Notes under the pieces: model-generated
What the model was told of the DNA's origin: nothing
Databases searched by the model: none
The model's input: the letters and a program-made list of their open reading frames with translations, nothing else
Position numbers and translations under genes: made by a program
Part shown: positions 9,188 through 18,333 of the stretch, in pieces
Numbering within the stretch: the stretch's first letter is position 1
Layout of the letters: each line of letters begins with the position of its first letter
DNA from: Bradyrhizobium arachidis
Lineage (GTDB): Bacteria; Pseudomonadota; Alphaproteobacteria; Rhizobiales; Xanthobacteraceae
DNA length: 64,000 nucleotides
NCBI RefSeq assembly: GCF_024758505.1
Contig: NZ_CP077970.1
Coordinates: 1,178,001-1,242,000 of the forward strand
Reading direction: 5' to 3'

Positions 9188-10144
9188 ATGTCCAGACGAC
9201 ATCCTCGCAACGGGACCGGCCAGAGCCGGGCAGGCCTTTATGACGAAATTACCGATAAGATCATTGCCGAGCTCGAAGCCGGCCGTGTGCCATGGGGGCA
9301 GCCGTGGGGGACGGCGGCGGCAGCGGCGCCGCTCGCGATGCCAAACAACGCCGCGACCAAACGGCGTTACAGCGGAATCAACGTCCTGATCCTTTGGGGC
9401 GCGGTCATCGAGCGCGGCTTCGCCGGTCAGAGTTGGCTCACCTTCCACCAGGCGCTATCGCTCGGCGGCTATGTGCGCAAGGGCGAGCGTGGTACGACAG
9501 TGGTCTATGCTGACCGCTTCGTGCCAAATGATGAGAAGCGGCGAGCTACAGAGACCGGCGACGAAGCGCTGGCAATTCCGTTCCTGAAGCGCTTTACGGT
9601 GTTCAATGCCGATCAGTGTGACGGCTTGCCTGCGGAAATCGCGACCACCGCGCCTCCACGGCCGCAAGGACTGATCGAGCCAGCTGTCGAAGCCCTGATC
9701 AAGGCGACCGGCATTGACTTCCGCATTAGCGGTGATCGCGCCTTCTATGCACTGGCAGAAGACTATGTGCAGGTGCCGCCGCCGCAAGCCTACTTCGAGC
9801 CGATCAATTGGCATCGCACCGCGCTCCACGAGCTTGGCCACGCAAGCGGTCATTCTTCACGGCTCAACCGCGATCTTAGCGGCTCGTTTGGTACCAAGAA
9901 GTACGCCTTTGAGGAATTGATAGCGGAGCTCGCCGCCGCGTTCTCCTGCGCCTCGCTTGGCATCGTTCCGACAGTGCGGCACGCCGATTACATTGCCTCG
10001 TGGTTAGAGGTTCTGCGAGAGGACAATCGGGCGATTGTCCGCGCTGCAAGCCAGGCCAGTAAGGCAGCGGACTACATCCTGGGCTTTTTGCCTGGTGCGG
10101 TTGTCGGCGCGACAGCGGAGGGCGTGGAAAGCGAGGCCGCGTGA
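9188..10144 (+). CDS. ArdC-like antirestriction protein with zincin domain
   Basis: A 318-residue protein in two parts. The N-terminal ArdC-type domain has the family pattern of a helix followed by PWGQPW (from about 37), YSGINVLILW and a WLTFHQA segment. The C-terminal metallopeptidase-like domain carries HELGH at 214-218 with His222 following and a downstream Glu-rich helix (FEELIAELAAAF). The family protects incoming mobile DNA from restriction and binds single-stranded DNA. It is complete at normal length. In related integrative elements it travels with the toprim, DUF2493 and strawberry-notch genes, found here 50 kb away at 58.7-63 kb, which suggests one element that has been split. Confidence 0.9.
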   Translation: MSRRHPRNGTGQSRAGLYDEITDKIIAELEAGRVPWGQPWGTAAAAAPLAMPNNAATKRRYSGINVLILWGAVIERGFAGQSWLTFHQALSLGGYVRKGERGTTVVYADRFVPNDEKRRATETGDEALAIPFLKRFTVFNADQCDGLPAEIATTAPPRPQGLIEPAVEALIKATGIDFRISGDRAFYALAEDYVQVPPPQAYFEPINWHRTALHELGHASGHSSRLNRDLSGSFGTKKYAFEELIAELAAAFSCASLGIVPTVRHADYIASWLEVLREDNRAIVRAASQASKAADYILGFLPGAVVGATAEGVESEAA

Positions 10145-10489
10145 ACTACTCGTTTCAGGTTTCGCAAGGAGTTTAAGAGCTGAGCGGATTATCTGCGACG
10201 GCCGGCAGCCGAGAAAGAGGTTCTCGGCCGCCCGTTGTGGAGAATCGAACATCTGTTTTATCACTGTGTCAACCTCGCGCGACATGCCCTTCAAGCTGGT
10301 GCTGAGCTGGTCAAAGGCCGCCTGCCAAGGCGGGGCTGCGATCGAGCAACTCGAAGAGGGCATTGCCCAACGTGCCCTGCTTCGCTGTCGTTTGAGCCGC
10401 TTCTGGTCAAGGAAGTTCGCTTCTATGGCGCGACAATCAGGATGAGAGCGGCGCGTCAATCAAGATGAGACGAGGCGCGGTCTCGCGGG
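10145..10489. other. No supported gene
   Basis: Frames exist on both strands, but none has a recognised motif. The stretch lies between ArdC and an IS3 fragment and is probably remnant DNA. Confidence 0.4.
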
Positions 10490-10709
10490 CGCCGGCATCA
10501 CCGCGTCGATGAGCCGCAAGGCCGTTTGCTACGACAATGCCCCGATGGAGAGCTTCTTCCATACCCTGAAGACCGAGCTCGTTCGTCATCGCAACTACAA
10601 GACCCGTGCCGATGCCCAGCGCGATATCTTTGCCTTCATCGAGGGCTTCTACAACTGCGCATCAGAACACCCATCTGGCTATGTGATTGAAGAGAAGAGA
10701 TTTTGTTGA
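10490..10709 (+). pseudogene. IS3-family transposase (OrfB) C-terminal fragment
   Basis: The frame reads from ITASMSRKAVCYDNAPMESF through LKTELVRHRNYKTRADA to FIEGFYN. This is the last segment of the IS3-family DDE domain, including the catalytic Glu in MESFF. Everything upstream is missing, and the last 17 residues diverge from the usual family end. It overlaps convergently with the recombinase gene end at 10679, so it may mark the insertion edge of that cassette. Confidence 0.75.
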
Positions 10710-12748
10710 GCGGGATGCGATCCCGCGGGGTATTTTGGGTTCTGTCGCGCTCGTTCGGCGATAGATTGAGCAGCAGTTGTTATCAGCCAGGTGCGGGCGA
10801 AGATCCAAGGACCATCCGGCAGAGGATGGATGGATTCGATCTCGCCGGCTTCAGCGGCCAGCCGGAGCGTCTTGGGCGCGATCTTCAGGAGCTTTGCGGC
10901 GTTGCCAAGGTTGAGCCATGGCTCGATCCCGTCCTCGGCGGGCTTGAACACCGGGATGTGGTAGTTCGAGCGCATTGATGTGACGCGCTCGCGGGTCCAG
11001 CGATTGCCGTTACCGGTCTTGAGGCCGTTGCGATTGAGGAGGCCGGCAATCAGATCGTCCCTGGCGATCAGCACCAGTTGACGCACGGCCTGGACGATAT
11101 CGGCAGAGGTGCTGTTGCGCTGTCCGCGCCGGCGCTTCGGCAAGCGCAACTCGCTGTGGGCGCCCCCCACCCAATGGACGATGAGAACGATCTCCGAGGC
11201 CGCGTCGTCGATATCGGCCACGACCTCATGGATGAGGGTGCGCACAATGCGCTTCTTGAGGCGAGCATCCGTCGTCGGCGCATCCCAGACCGTTTTGAGG
11301 TTCGAGGCCAGAACGCCGAGCGAGGCTGGATCAGCAAGGGGTGCGGGCGTCGCCGCATCATGCATGGCGATCTTGGCCTCAACCTCCGCCGCGTGAGCGA
11401 GCGCCCTGTTCCAGCGGGCTTCCAGCTCACTGGCCACCAGCCGGTTCGCGGGATCAGCGGCATCGTATTGCCGGAAAGCCCTGTCGGCGGCATAGCGCGC
11501 CGCTTCGAGGTCGCGACTGAGAGCATCGCGTACCTGATCGCGCCGTTCCCTGGCTCCCTTGGCGGCAGCGGTTGCGGCGGCGACAGCGCCCGGACCGACG
11601 ACTCCAAGCAGTGCTTCCTCGATGGCGTCATCGACGCGCAGTCCGCCGAAGGCGATGCAGTGGGCCCCGCCATTGTCCATCCAGGCACGGCTACAGCTGT
11701 AGCGCGGGATATGGTTTTCCATGCCGGAGTACCGGAGTGTGAGCTTGCGACCGCAGCGCTTGCAGCGGATCAGACCGGCCAGCAACGCGTCACCATGCTT
11801 GGGCGCGCCGTGATGCCGACTGGTGGGAACATTGCTGCTGACCATGGTGCGAATCGCCTCGAACTTCTCCCAGCTCACATACCCTTCGTGAGTGTTGGGC
11901 TTCAGCGTCAGCCATTCGTTCCGCGCCTTGCGGCGGATCTTCACGCTCACGCCCGCGGTGCTGTATCCCGCCGCCACAGCTGTCTTACCATAGGCATAGG
12001 CGCCGCCGTAGACCGGGTTCTCAATGATCCGGTGGATGGCAGAGTAGTTTGGTCGCCGCCAGGCCGTGTCGCCGTTGGTCTGTTTCACCGGCAGATCGAG
12101 ATTGTACTCGTGGAGCCAGCAGAGCGCCTGCCGCGCGCTGCCCAGTTCCTCGACCTTGTCGAACACCAGCTTGATCGCTTCCTGGACACGCCGATCCGGG
12201 TCTTTCTCATAACGGTCGCCGGCCTTCACGAAGCCGACAGGCGCTGTCACAACCAACTCGCCCCGGCGTGCCTTCTCGTAGCGGGCCGAGAGCGAGCGCT
12301 GGCGCAACAGATCCAGCTCGTACTCGTTGAGGCTGCCTTTGAGCCCGAGCAGCAGGCGGTCGTTGCCGTGCCTTGGTGCATAGATAGTCTCTTGATCGAC
12401 CAGAACGGTATCGACCACGCGGCACATCTCGATGAGTTGCTGCCAATCCCGGCTGTTGCGGGCGAAGCGCGAGACCTCGCGGGCGCAAACCGCACCAACC
12501 TTGCCGAGGCAAACCTCCGCCACCATTCGCTCGAATCCGGCGCGTTGTATGCCGCCGGCGGCTGAACGACCGAGATCATCATCGATCACTTCAATTTCTG
12601 ACCACCCGAGTGCCGTCAGCCGGTCTCGCATGGCGTATTGCAGCGCGCTGCTCTCGCGATTGTGCAACACCTGATGGGCCGAAGATTGACGCACGTAAAG
12701 AATCGCCTTGCGCTCCAGATGATGAGGCCTGACCTTGTCAGAGATCAT
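10679..12748 (-). CDS. Large serine recombinase
   Basis: A 689-residue site-specific recombinase. The N-terminal resolvase domain has the YxRQS motif (Tyr18, catalytic Ser22) and [11 protein letters not shown]. The recombinase domain follows at about 180-300 (Asn/Tyr-rich, [10 protein letters not shown]), then a zinc-ribbon ([11 protein letters not shown], later a second Cys pattern) and a coiled-coil region. The last part carries a helix-turn-helix ([19 protein letters not shown]). Such enzymes integrate or excise DNA through a 5' phosphoserine intermediate. Its ATG lies inside the 3' end of the 79-codon ORF in another frame, indicating translational coupling. The cassette lies between an IS3 fragment and the truncated-looking effector gene. 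Confidence 0.92.
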   Translation of the reverse strand: MISDKVRPHHLERKAILYVRQSSAHQVLHNRESSALQYAMRDRLTALGWSEIEVIDDDLGRSAAGGIQRAGFERMVAEVCLGKVGAVCAREVSRFARNSRDWQQLIEMCRVVDTVLVDQETIYAPRHGNDRLLLGLKGSLNEYELDLLRQRSLSARYEKARRGELVVTAPVGFVKAGDRYEKDPDRRVQEAIKLVFDKVEELGSARQALCWLHEYNLDLPVKQTNGDTAWRRPNYSAIHRIIENPVYGGAYAYGKTAVAAGYSTAGVSVKIRRKARNEWLTLKPNTHEGYVSWEKFEAIRTMVSSNVPTSRHHGAPKHGDALLAGLIRCKRCGRKLTLRYSGMENHIPRYSCSRAWMDNGGAHCIAFGGLRVDDAIEEALLGVVGPGAVAAATAAAKGARERRDQVRDALSRDLEAARYAADRAFRQYDAADPANRLVASELEARWNRALAHAAEVEAKIAMHDAATPAPLADPASLGVLASNLKTVWDAPTTDARLKKRIVRTLIHEVVADIDDAASEIVLIVHWVGGAHSELRLPKRRRGQRNSTSADIVQAVRQLVLIARDDLIAGLLNRNGLKTGNGNRWTRERVTSMRSNYHIPVFKPAEDGIEPWLNLGNAAKLLKIAPKTLRLAAEAGEIESIHPLPDGPWIFARTWLITTAAQSIAERARQNPKYPAGSHPAQQNLFSSIT

Positions 12749-12977
12749 GATCGACCTCCTTCGCGGGCGGCGTCGCTGTCATCGCAGCATGGTCGAGGAT
12801 CAACTGCGTCATCAGGCTCGTGAGCGCTGCCCGCGCTTCTGCTGGCAGATCCAGCCATGTGGGCGCGCCGATGGCGCCGTTCGACAGGCCACTCCCGAAC
12901 AGATCCATCTGCTGCTGCGGCCGCGGTTGTCGATCGTGTCGGTATGCGCTCCCTGGCACTGCCGTCTGCCGTGACAT
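12738..12977 (-). CDS. Small accessory protein of the recombinase cassette
   Basis: A 79-residue protein whose stop overlaps the recombinase start (GATCATGATCTCTGA). The C-terminal half is helical ([20 protein letters not shown]) and resembles the small ORF that commonly precedes this type of serine recombinase in rhizobia. The N-terminal half is low complexity (Gln/Pro/Arg). The role is unknown; it may be a recombination directionality or coupling factor (inference). Confidence 0.7.
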   Translation of the reverse strand: MSRQTAVPGSAYRHDRQPRPQQQMDLFGSGLSNGAIGAPTWLDLPAEARAALTSLMTQLILDHAAMTATPPAKEVDHDL

Positions 12978-13416
12978 GAGTCTCTCCCCGATTCTGGTCG
13001 TGAGAGGCTCTGGATGCGCCAGAAAGCAGGGCAGCTGATGGCGTTCGATCCTTCAACGCCAGATCGAGAAGCGCAGAGAGCGCCGCAAGTGCGTCAATGC
13101 TGACAAACGGCTGGGCTGTCAAAGGCTCAGCGTCAGGGCATGCCGTCCGGTCGAACATCCATGCTGGAACTTCCAGGCAACGATCTGTTTGCGATCCATC
13201 AAGAGAGCAGCGGAAAGCGACATCATCAGCCTTCTCGACCCTTCCATGAACGCAAACTCGGCGACCAAACCAGGGATGATGTCGATAAAGAACCTCGCGA
13301 AGAACGGTCCTGTGGGCGTTCTTGAGCCTTGTTGTACAACCGAACCCGGCTCCATTCCGCAATCGGATATATCGCACTGATCGAGATGGAGCTAAAAGCC
13401 GCTTAAACCCTCCCAC
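12745..13416 (-). CDS. First gene of the recombinase cassette (DUF5372-like), frame possibly altered
   Basis: Residues about 45-125 (13042-13284) read as a compact conserved-looking domain: [33 protein letters not shown], then a helix [16 protein letters not shown]. This is the pattern of the small protein often found upstream of large serine recombinases in rhizobia. The start is unclear, since the N-terminal 44 residues look unrelated. The last 75 codons run through the 79-residue ORF in another frame, so the native stop has probably been lost. The core is likely real but the ends are uncertain. Confidence 0.5.
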   Translation of the reverse strand: MGGFKRLLAPSRSVRYIRLRNGAGFGCTTRLKNAHRTVLREVLYRHHPWFGRRVCVHGRVEKADDVAFRCSLDGSQTDRCLEVPAWMFDRTACPDAEPLTAQPFVSIDALAALSALLDLALKDRTPSAALLSGASRASHDQNRGETHVTADGSARERIPTRSTTAAAAADGSVREWPVERRHRRAHMAGSASRSAGSAHEPDDAVDPRPCCDDSDAAREGGRS

Positions 13417-15205
13417 TTTTTCGGGGAAGATCAGACTGCCCTAAATTTAGAGCCGAGTCCTCTGGATCGACGGAGACTGGCGACGGTATGGATTGATCAT
13501 CAAGCAATCGCCGAAGCTCCCCTGGAGAAAATTGCTCTAGATCGAAACTGAACTCTTCTGGATCGGCGGAGAACGACGGGGCAGGGTGTCGGTGAAGCTC
13601 GTCCTGCAAGTCCTTTTCCAGTCGCTGAAACTCCTCTGAAGGGACGGAGACTGGCGACGGTATGGATTGATCATCAAGCAATCGCCGAAGCTCCCCTGGA
13701 GAAAATTGCTCTAGATCGAAACTAAACCATTCTGGATCGGCGGAGAACGACGCGGCAGGGTGTCGGTAAAGCTCGTCCTGCAAGTCCTGTTCCAGTCGCT
13801 GAAACTCCTCTGAAGGGACGGAGACTGGCGACGGTATGGATTGATCATCAAGCAATCCCCGAAGCTCCCCTGGAGAGAATTGCTCGAGATCGAAACTAAA
13901 CCATTCTGGATCGGCGGAGAACGACGCGGCAGGGTGTCGGTGAAGCTCGTCCTGCAAGTCCTGTTCCAGTCGCTGAAACTCCTCTGAAGGGACGGAGACT
14001 GGCGACGGTATGGATTGATCATCAAGCAATCGCCGAAGCTCCCCTGGAGAGAATTGCTCGAGATCGAAACTAAACCCTTCTGGATCGGCGGAAAACGACG
14101 CAGCAGGCTGTCGGTGAAGCTCGTCCTGCAAGTCCTTTTCCAGTCGCTGAAGCTCCTCTGAAGGGACGTAGACTGGCGACGGGATGGGTTGATGATCCAG
14201 ATGATCCAGCACTTGCCGAAGCTCCCACTGATGAAGCTGCTCTGGATTGATCGCGACGTGCCCTTGGACGAAAGCCGACGGAGCGGGTTGATCCTCCTGC
14301 CCGTCCCGAAGCTCTTCTCGCCGACTGCTAGCTTCGTGCGACGCCCTGTGCTGTGCAGCGGCGTCGCCGATGAGCGTCGGTTCCATCAGTACCGCGCTTT
14401 CGGGATGGATGGGAGCCACGTTCAGGGGGCGAGGATTGACCTTGGCGCGACCGCTCCTTTGGCGTACGACGACTTCGCCCGTCGACCGAAAGGTGCGGAG
14501 ATGGTCTAATGCTACAAGGAGATTTTTGGGATTCCCCTTTCCGACGAACTCGTATACGTCACCGCTATTGCTCAGCGACTTACTGTCCAGCCGAGCAACA
14601 ACGCTCGGTCTGCGTTTTGCGAAGAGCCAACGGCTAAAGCTAAGAAGAGCGCCTGCATGTTGCTTCGCCCCACCGGCGACCATCCCGCCCTTGATGAGAG
14701 CCTCCTCAAGCCTCAAGATTTCGGGAGCATCCTCGGAATAAACAGGCCGCTTGTCCAACTGATGCCCCCGTACCACAATCCCAGTTGATTGAGCCGGCTG
14801 CACCGCGGAGGCTGCTGGCATTGCTCCACCACCACCTGAATTGGCGATCTCGCTCAGCTGCTGCTCAATGGCAACGCCTTGCGGATTGTTTAGGACCCTC
14901 GGCCTCTTCGCTGCTCTCAACTCAGCTGTGTCATGCTCATCGCTGATGAGGACCTCGCTTGGCAAGAGGTTGCGCCTGGCAAGTGCACTCATCGGCTCGG
15001 CCGGGGACTGCTGGGTGTCGCTAGACACATTGGTAGAGGGGCTACGGCGTGGCCCACTGTCAGGGATCGCGTTATCGGCTTCGCGCGCCTCGTTTAATTG
15101 CTGCTCAAAGTCCTCTTGCCCGGATCGGTCCGGTTGATGCTCTTGCGAGACCTGTACTCGCGGCCCGGCAGCTACATTGAATGCGTCAAAATTGTGCGGG
15201 TCCAC
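13403..15205 (-). CDS. NopD-related type III effector candidate with 58-aa tandem repeats, no protease domain
   Basis: A 600-residue hydrophilic acidic protein. GTG start at 15205 with GAGG upstream; a tts box lies at 15241-15273, so secretion through the type III system is likely. Residues about 1-165 are Ser/Pro/Gln-rich and share phrases with the large NopD-like protein (FEQQLNEA, SEVLISDEHDT, EQQLSEI). One copy of the NopD-type repeat follows (about 175-265: RPVYSEDA, RWLFAKRRPS, ALDHLRT). From about 330 to the end are five near-identical 58-residue units containing FSFDLEQFSPGELRRLLDDQ and PSPVSVPSEEFQRLEQDL. No C48 protease follows; the gene stops at 13403, right against the recombinase cassette. 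It may be a truncated NopD or a distinct effector. Confidence 0.75.
   Translation of the reverse strand: MDPHNFDAFNVAAGPRVQVSQEHQPDRSGQEDFEQQLNEAREADNAIPDSGPRRSPSTNVSSDTQQSPAEPMSALARRNLLPSEVLISDEHDTAELRAAKRPRVLNNPQGVAIEQQLSEIANSGGGGAMPAASAVQPAQSTGIVVRGHQLDKRPVYSEDAPEILRLEEALIKGGMVAGGAKQHAGALLSFSRWLFAKRRPSVVARLDSKSLSNSGDVYEFVGKGNPKNLLVALDHLRTFRSTGEVVVRQRSGRAKVNPRPLNVAPIHPESAVLMEPTLIGDAAAQHRASHEASSRREELRDGQEDQPAPSAFVQGHVAINPEQLHQWELRQVLDHLDHQPIPSPVYVPSEELQRLEKDLQDELHRQPAASFSADPEGFSFDLEQFSPGELRRLLDDQSIPSPVSVPSEEFQRLEQDLQDELHRHPAASFSADPEWFSFDLEQFSPGELRGLLDDQSIPSPVSVPSEEFQRLEQDLQDELYRHPAASFSADPEWFSFDLEQFSPGELRRLLDDQSIPSPVSVPSEEFQRLEKDLQDELHRHPAPSFSADPEEFSFDLEQFSPGELRRLLDDQSIPSPVSVDPEDSALNLGQSDLPRKSGRV
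13477..14250 (-). repeat. Tandem 174-bp coding repeats
   Basis: The sequence CTGGCGACGG begins at 13477, 13651, 13825, 13999 and 14173, a constant period of 174 bases (58 codons). The inner copies are nearly identical at DNA level, with only a few substitutions, implying recent expansion or gene conversion. The outermost copies are more divergent. Confidence 0.95.
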
Positions 15206-15240
15206 ACTAGCCTCACGTCATGAAATCAATTGAGCTAGTC

Positions 15241-15273
15241 CTACAATGAACAATCTTTCGAGAAGCTGACGAG
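15241..15273 (-). promoter_or_regulatory. tts box upstream of repeat effector
   Basis: The minus strand reads GTCAGCTTCTCGAAAGATTG followed by TTCATTGTAG. It matches the rhizobial tts-box pattern GTCAGNTTNTCGNAAGC closely and lies 36 bases before the GTG at 15205. TtsI, activated through NodD and flavonoids, binds such sites to switch on type III secretion genes. Confidence 0.85.
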
Positions 15274-15608
15274 GCCGTCGCCCGCGGCTCTCAATTGTCG
15301 CGGGGCTTCTTGAGTTCAGGACCCGCCTTCAGCGCGGCTGCACCAGCCGCACCCGGCCGCCAGACGGGTCCGAAAAGCGCGACGCCGATGGGGACGGTCC
15401 TCCGGTTGGGCTACGCCATCCCTTCGGTTCGTCTCCATCGGCGCAGTCTCATCCTGATTGTCGCTAAGGTCTCACTTTGATCGCCGCCGCCCAGCTCGGC
15501 GTTGCGGCCGCCGCCTGGTGCCGGCGGCTCGTCAGATCGGCCTTCGGCCTGACGCTCTCTTTGTGGCCAGAGCGCCCGTCGAGGGCTGTTTTACAATGAA
15601 CGAGGTTC

Positions 15609-15640
15609 GTCAGCTTATCGACAGGTACTCCTTCTAGGAG
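15609..15640 (+). promoter_or_regulatory. tts box upstream of NopM-type gene
   Basis: GTCAGCTTATCGACAGGTAC followed by TCCTTCTAGG, 170 bases before the start at 15810 on the same strand. The GTCAGCTT and TCG cores and the CAG of the second half are intact. Together with the box at 15241-15273 it forms a divergent pair of TtsI sites. Confidence 0.82.
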
Positions 15641-15809
15641 GAGAGCGGGTCGAACTAGACTGAGGTCCGGCTTGGTCAACCCGCATCAATCAACCCATTC
15701 GAAAGCCCGGATTTGTGCGGACCTGCTGCGTCTTCCTGCAAGTGCTCGGCCGGCGAAGGGGCTTCAAGATTCACTGCTCCGGCCTATTCCCTAATTTAGC
15801 TACCGAAGA

Positions 15810-17678
15810 ATGGCATCGATGAATGCAGAGCGGGCCCAGCTTGGCGCTGACACTTCTTCCGAAGCTTCCGATTCTGAAAATTGCGAACCGGGATCCCCGG
15901 CTGCGGCGCGGTGGGGTGACGCCTTGACGGATGCGCGGGCGTCCGCCGCGAATCCGGCCTCATCGCAGGATCAGGTCCTGGCGAGATGGGCTGCCGAAGA
16001 GGGGCGGGACGCGGATGAGGATCGGCAACAGGCGGTCAGTCGGACGATGGCTTGGCAACAGGAAGGTGATCTCAACGAGACGCTGGATCTGTCGTCCCTG
16101 TCCCTGACCGCATTGCCCGTTCCCCTGCCGACCGGGCTGCGTCGCCTGAACGTCGACGATAATCAGCTGAATAGCGTGACCGATAACCTTCCGGTCGGTC
16201 TCCAGCGGCTCTACGCCAGCAACAATCGGCTGACCAGTCTGCCCGAGCTTCCAGCCGCGCTACGGCGGCTCTACGCGATCAGCAACGGGCTGACCTGCAT
16301 GCCTGCAAACCTACCGCGTGGGCTCCGGCGCTTGAACGTCACCAACAACCAGCTGACGAATCTACCGGTCCTTCCGGCAGACCTTCGAGAGCTGGACGCT
16401 AGCGGCAACCGGCTAACCAGCCTGCCCGACCTTCCAGCCGGGCTCGAGCGTCTTAACGTTGACTACAATCAACTGGCCAATCTGCCCGAGCCTCTCCCGG
16501 CCGGCCTCGAATGGCTCAGTGCCAACAACAACCAGCTGAGCAGCCTGCCCGCGTCGGTGCCGCCAGACCTTCTATGGCTTGGCGCCAGCAACAACCAGAT
16601 TACCAGCGTGCCCGCGACCTTGATGACGCAGCTAAGCCGCGAGTCCAGTGTTGATCTCGAGAATAATCCGCTGCCCGGGTTGGTGCAGACCAACCTGGCG
16701 ACAGCCATGCATTCCGGGGACTATGCTGGCCCGCAGATCTTTTTCTCGATGGCCGAAGGGGGGCTGGAGGTTGAGCCGCGGCCCCTACAGGAGGTTGTCG
16801 CGGATTGGCTACAGCCCGACGCGGTGGTTGCCTGGCAGGGCTTCGCCCAAGAGCCGGGTGCCCAGGATTATGCACGTTTTCTCGACAGGCTACGGGGCAC
16901 TGTGAACTCTAGAGACGACGCCTTCCGACAGGCGGTGGTCGACGATCTGCGGCAGGCGGCGGCCAGGCCGCAATTGCGCGAGCAGTTTTTCCAGCTGGCT
17001 TTTGCAGCGAGTGAGAGTTGCGAGGATCGCATTACTTTGACCTGGAACGGCATGCAGACTGCGCGCCTGAACGCTGACGTTGAGGACGGCGCCTACGACG
17101 GACGCCTCGACGAACTGCTCCAACACGGCCGTGTCATGTTCCGCTTGGAGGCGCTGAACGAGATCGCGCGCGAGACGGTCAATTCGCTCCGCCGTGCCGA
17201 CCCGGAGGCCGACATCGACGAGATCGAGGTCTATCTTGCCTACCAGACCCAGCTGCGAGAGCCGCTGGAACTGCGGCACGTCGCTCCGGGCATGCGCTTC
17301 TTGAATGTCTCCCACGTCACCGAGGACGACGTTGCCAGGGCCGAGATGTCGGTCCGCAGGCAAGAGGCGACGGGCTTCGCGGACTATCTGGCTACGCGCT
17401 GGCAACCTTGGGAGAGCGTGGTGAGGCGTATCGCACCCCGAGAGGAAGCAGCGATGCAGGAGCGGCTCGTCGATGCGATGGACGAGGAGTTTCGAACTCG
17501 CTTGCAGCAACGGCTCGCCGACTATCACCTGACCGGCGACGACCCAGCATCCTCATCCACGCCCTGGCTGCACGATGCGGAGCGCCAGCTCGGAGCCGGG
17601 ATCCGCAATGAGCTTGCCCGCGAGATCAAAACCGAGGTAATGCATCGGGTGCTCGCGGATCGTGGCCTTAGTCTATAA
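15810..17678 (+). CDS. nopM: NopM-type type III effector: leucine-rich-repeat NEL E3 ubiquitin ligase
   Basis: A 622-residue effector. Residues 1-85 are a disordered Ala/Ser/Glu-rich secretion region. About 90-290 hold nine LRR units of 20-21 residues (pattern LPAGLxxLNVxxNQLTSLP) as in IpaH, SspH and NopM. The C-terminal NEL domain spans about 310-610, with catalytic Cys404 in ESCEDRIT and the conserved helical segments after it (LRRADPEADIDEIEVYLAYQ). NEL enzymes ubiquitinate host proteins through a cysteine thioester; rhizobial NopM alters plant immunity and nodulation. The domain and its key cysteine are intact and the length is normal, so it is probably active. It is preceded by a tts box; no chaperone gene is adjacent. 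Confidence 0.93.
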   Translation: MASMNAERAQLGADTSSEASDSENCEPGSPAAARWGDALTDARASAANPASSQDQVLARWAAEEGRDADEDRQQAVSRTMAWQQEGDLNETLDLSSLSLTALPVPLPTGLRRLNVDDNQLNSVTDNLPVGLQRLYASNNRLTSLPELPAALRRLYAISNGLTCMPANLPRGLRRLNVTNNQLTNLPVLPADLRELDASGNRLTSLPDLPAGLERLNVDYNQLANLPEPLPAGLEWLSANNNQLSSLPASVPPDLLWLGASNNQITSVPATLMTQLSRESSVDLENNPLPGLVQTNLATAMHSGDYAGPQIFFSMAEGGLEVEPRPLQEVVADWLQPDAVVAWQGFAQEPGAQDYARFLDRLRGTVNSRDDAFRQAVVDDLRQAAARPQLREQFFQLAFAASESCEDRITLTWNGMQTARLNADVEDGAYDGRLDELLQHGRVMFRLEALNEIARETVNSLRRADPEADIDEIEVYLAYQTQLREPLELRHVAPGMRFLNVSHVTEDDVARAEMSVRRQEATGFADYLATRWQPWESVVRRIAPREEAAMQERLVDAMDEEFRTRLQQRLADYHLTGDDPASSSTPWLHDAERQLGAGIRNELAREIKTEVMHRVLADRGLSL

Positions 17679-18333
17679 AGCCCGCCTTCGATTGCAGGGG
17701 TCGCAATTTCTGCCTTCCCTCGACCTGTCACGATCCGATCCGCCCTCAAACGAGAAAAGCGCCTTCTTCGACAAGATCGAGGAAGTCGCTTCCATTCGGA
17801 CGATGCGCTAAGGGCCGGAAAAAGCCGCGGCGGAAGCGGGCATCCTCGCCGTCAGCGGCGCGCCTCAGTATCACTTGCGCGGCGGCCAAACGTACACGCG
17901 GCAGCGAAGGTAAAGACCCATCTGGCGCCCATTACGACCATGGAACTTGGTCTTCTGTTGTCAGGAGCGGGCGGACAGCACCTGACGTGGTGTGTTGGTG
18001 CGCCTAGTCGGCTGCCCGCCTTGCGGATATCGACTCGACCCGCCGAACACACGTACTGGATATTCTTGACGATGAATGGACTGGAGCATCGGCTCTATCC
18101 ACTCTCCAAGGTTTCGTCTGTCCATCTTGCCGCGGATGATCTTCGGCATTGACGACGGGCAAAATCAGCCATTGCCAATGGGCGGCGATTTTTTCGCCGG
18201 CCTGAGCTAACCGGATGCGCGCGCCGCAACCCTCTTGGATTGCGGCCGACCCGCCGGATCAGAACATTGCCGCCTAACAGCAAATTCCTTTCCCATCGCG
18301 GCGGCGTCATGCGTCCCACGCCACCGCGCCGCG
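17679..18333. other. No supported gene
   Basis: A short plus-strand frame after NopM reads KSAFFDKIEEVASIRTMR and ends near 17811. It looks like part of a protein, but its family is not recognised. Nothing else is supported. Confidence 0.4.

Noticed and set aside
11078..12565. A 495-codon open frame on the plus strand opposite the recombinase
   Set aside because: It is the antisense of a clear serine recombinase in high-GC DNA; the translation has no family motif.
16890..17528. A 212-codon minus-strand frame opposite the NopM-type gene
   Set aside because: It mirrors the NEL domain and has no motif or promoter of its own.
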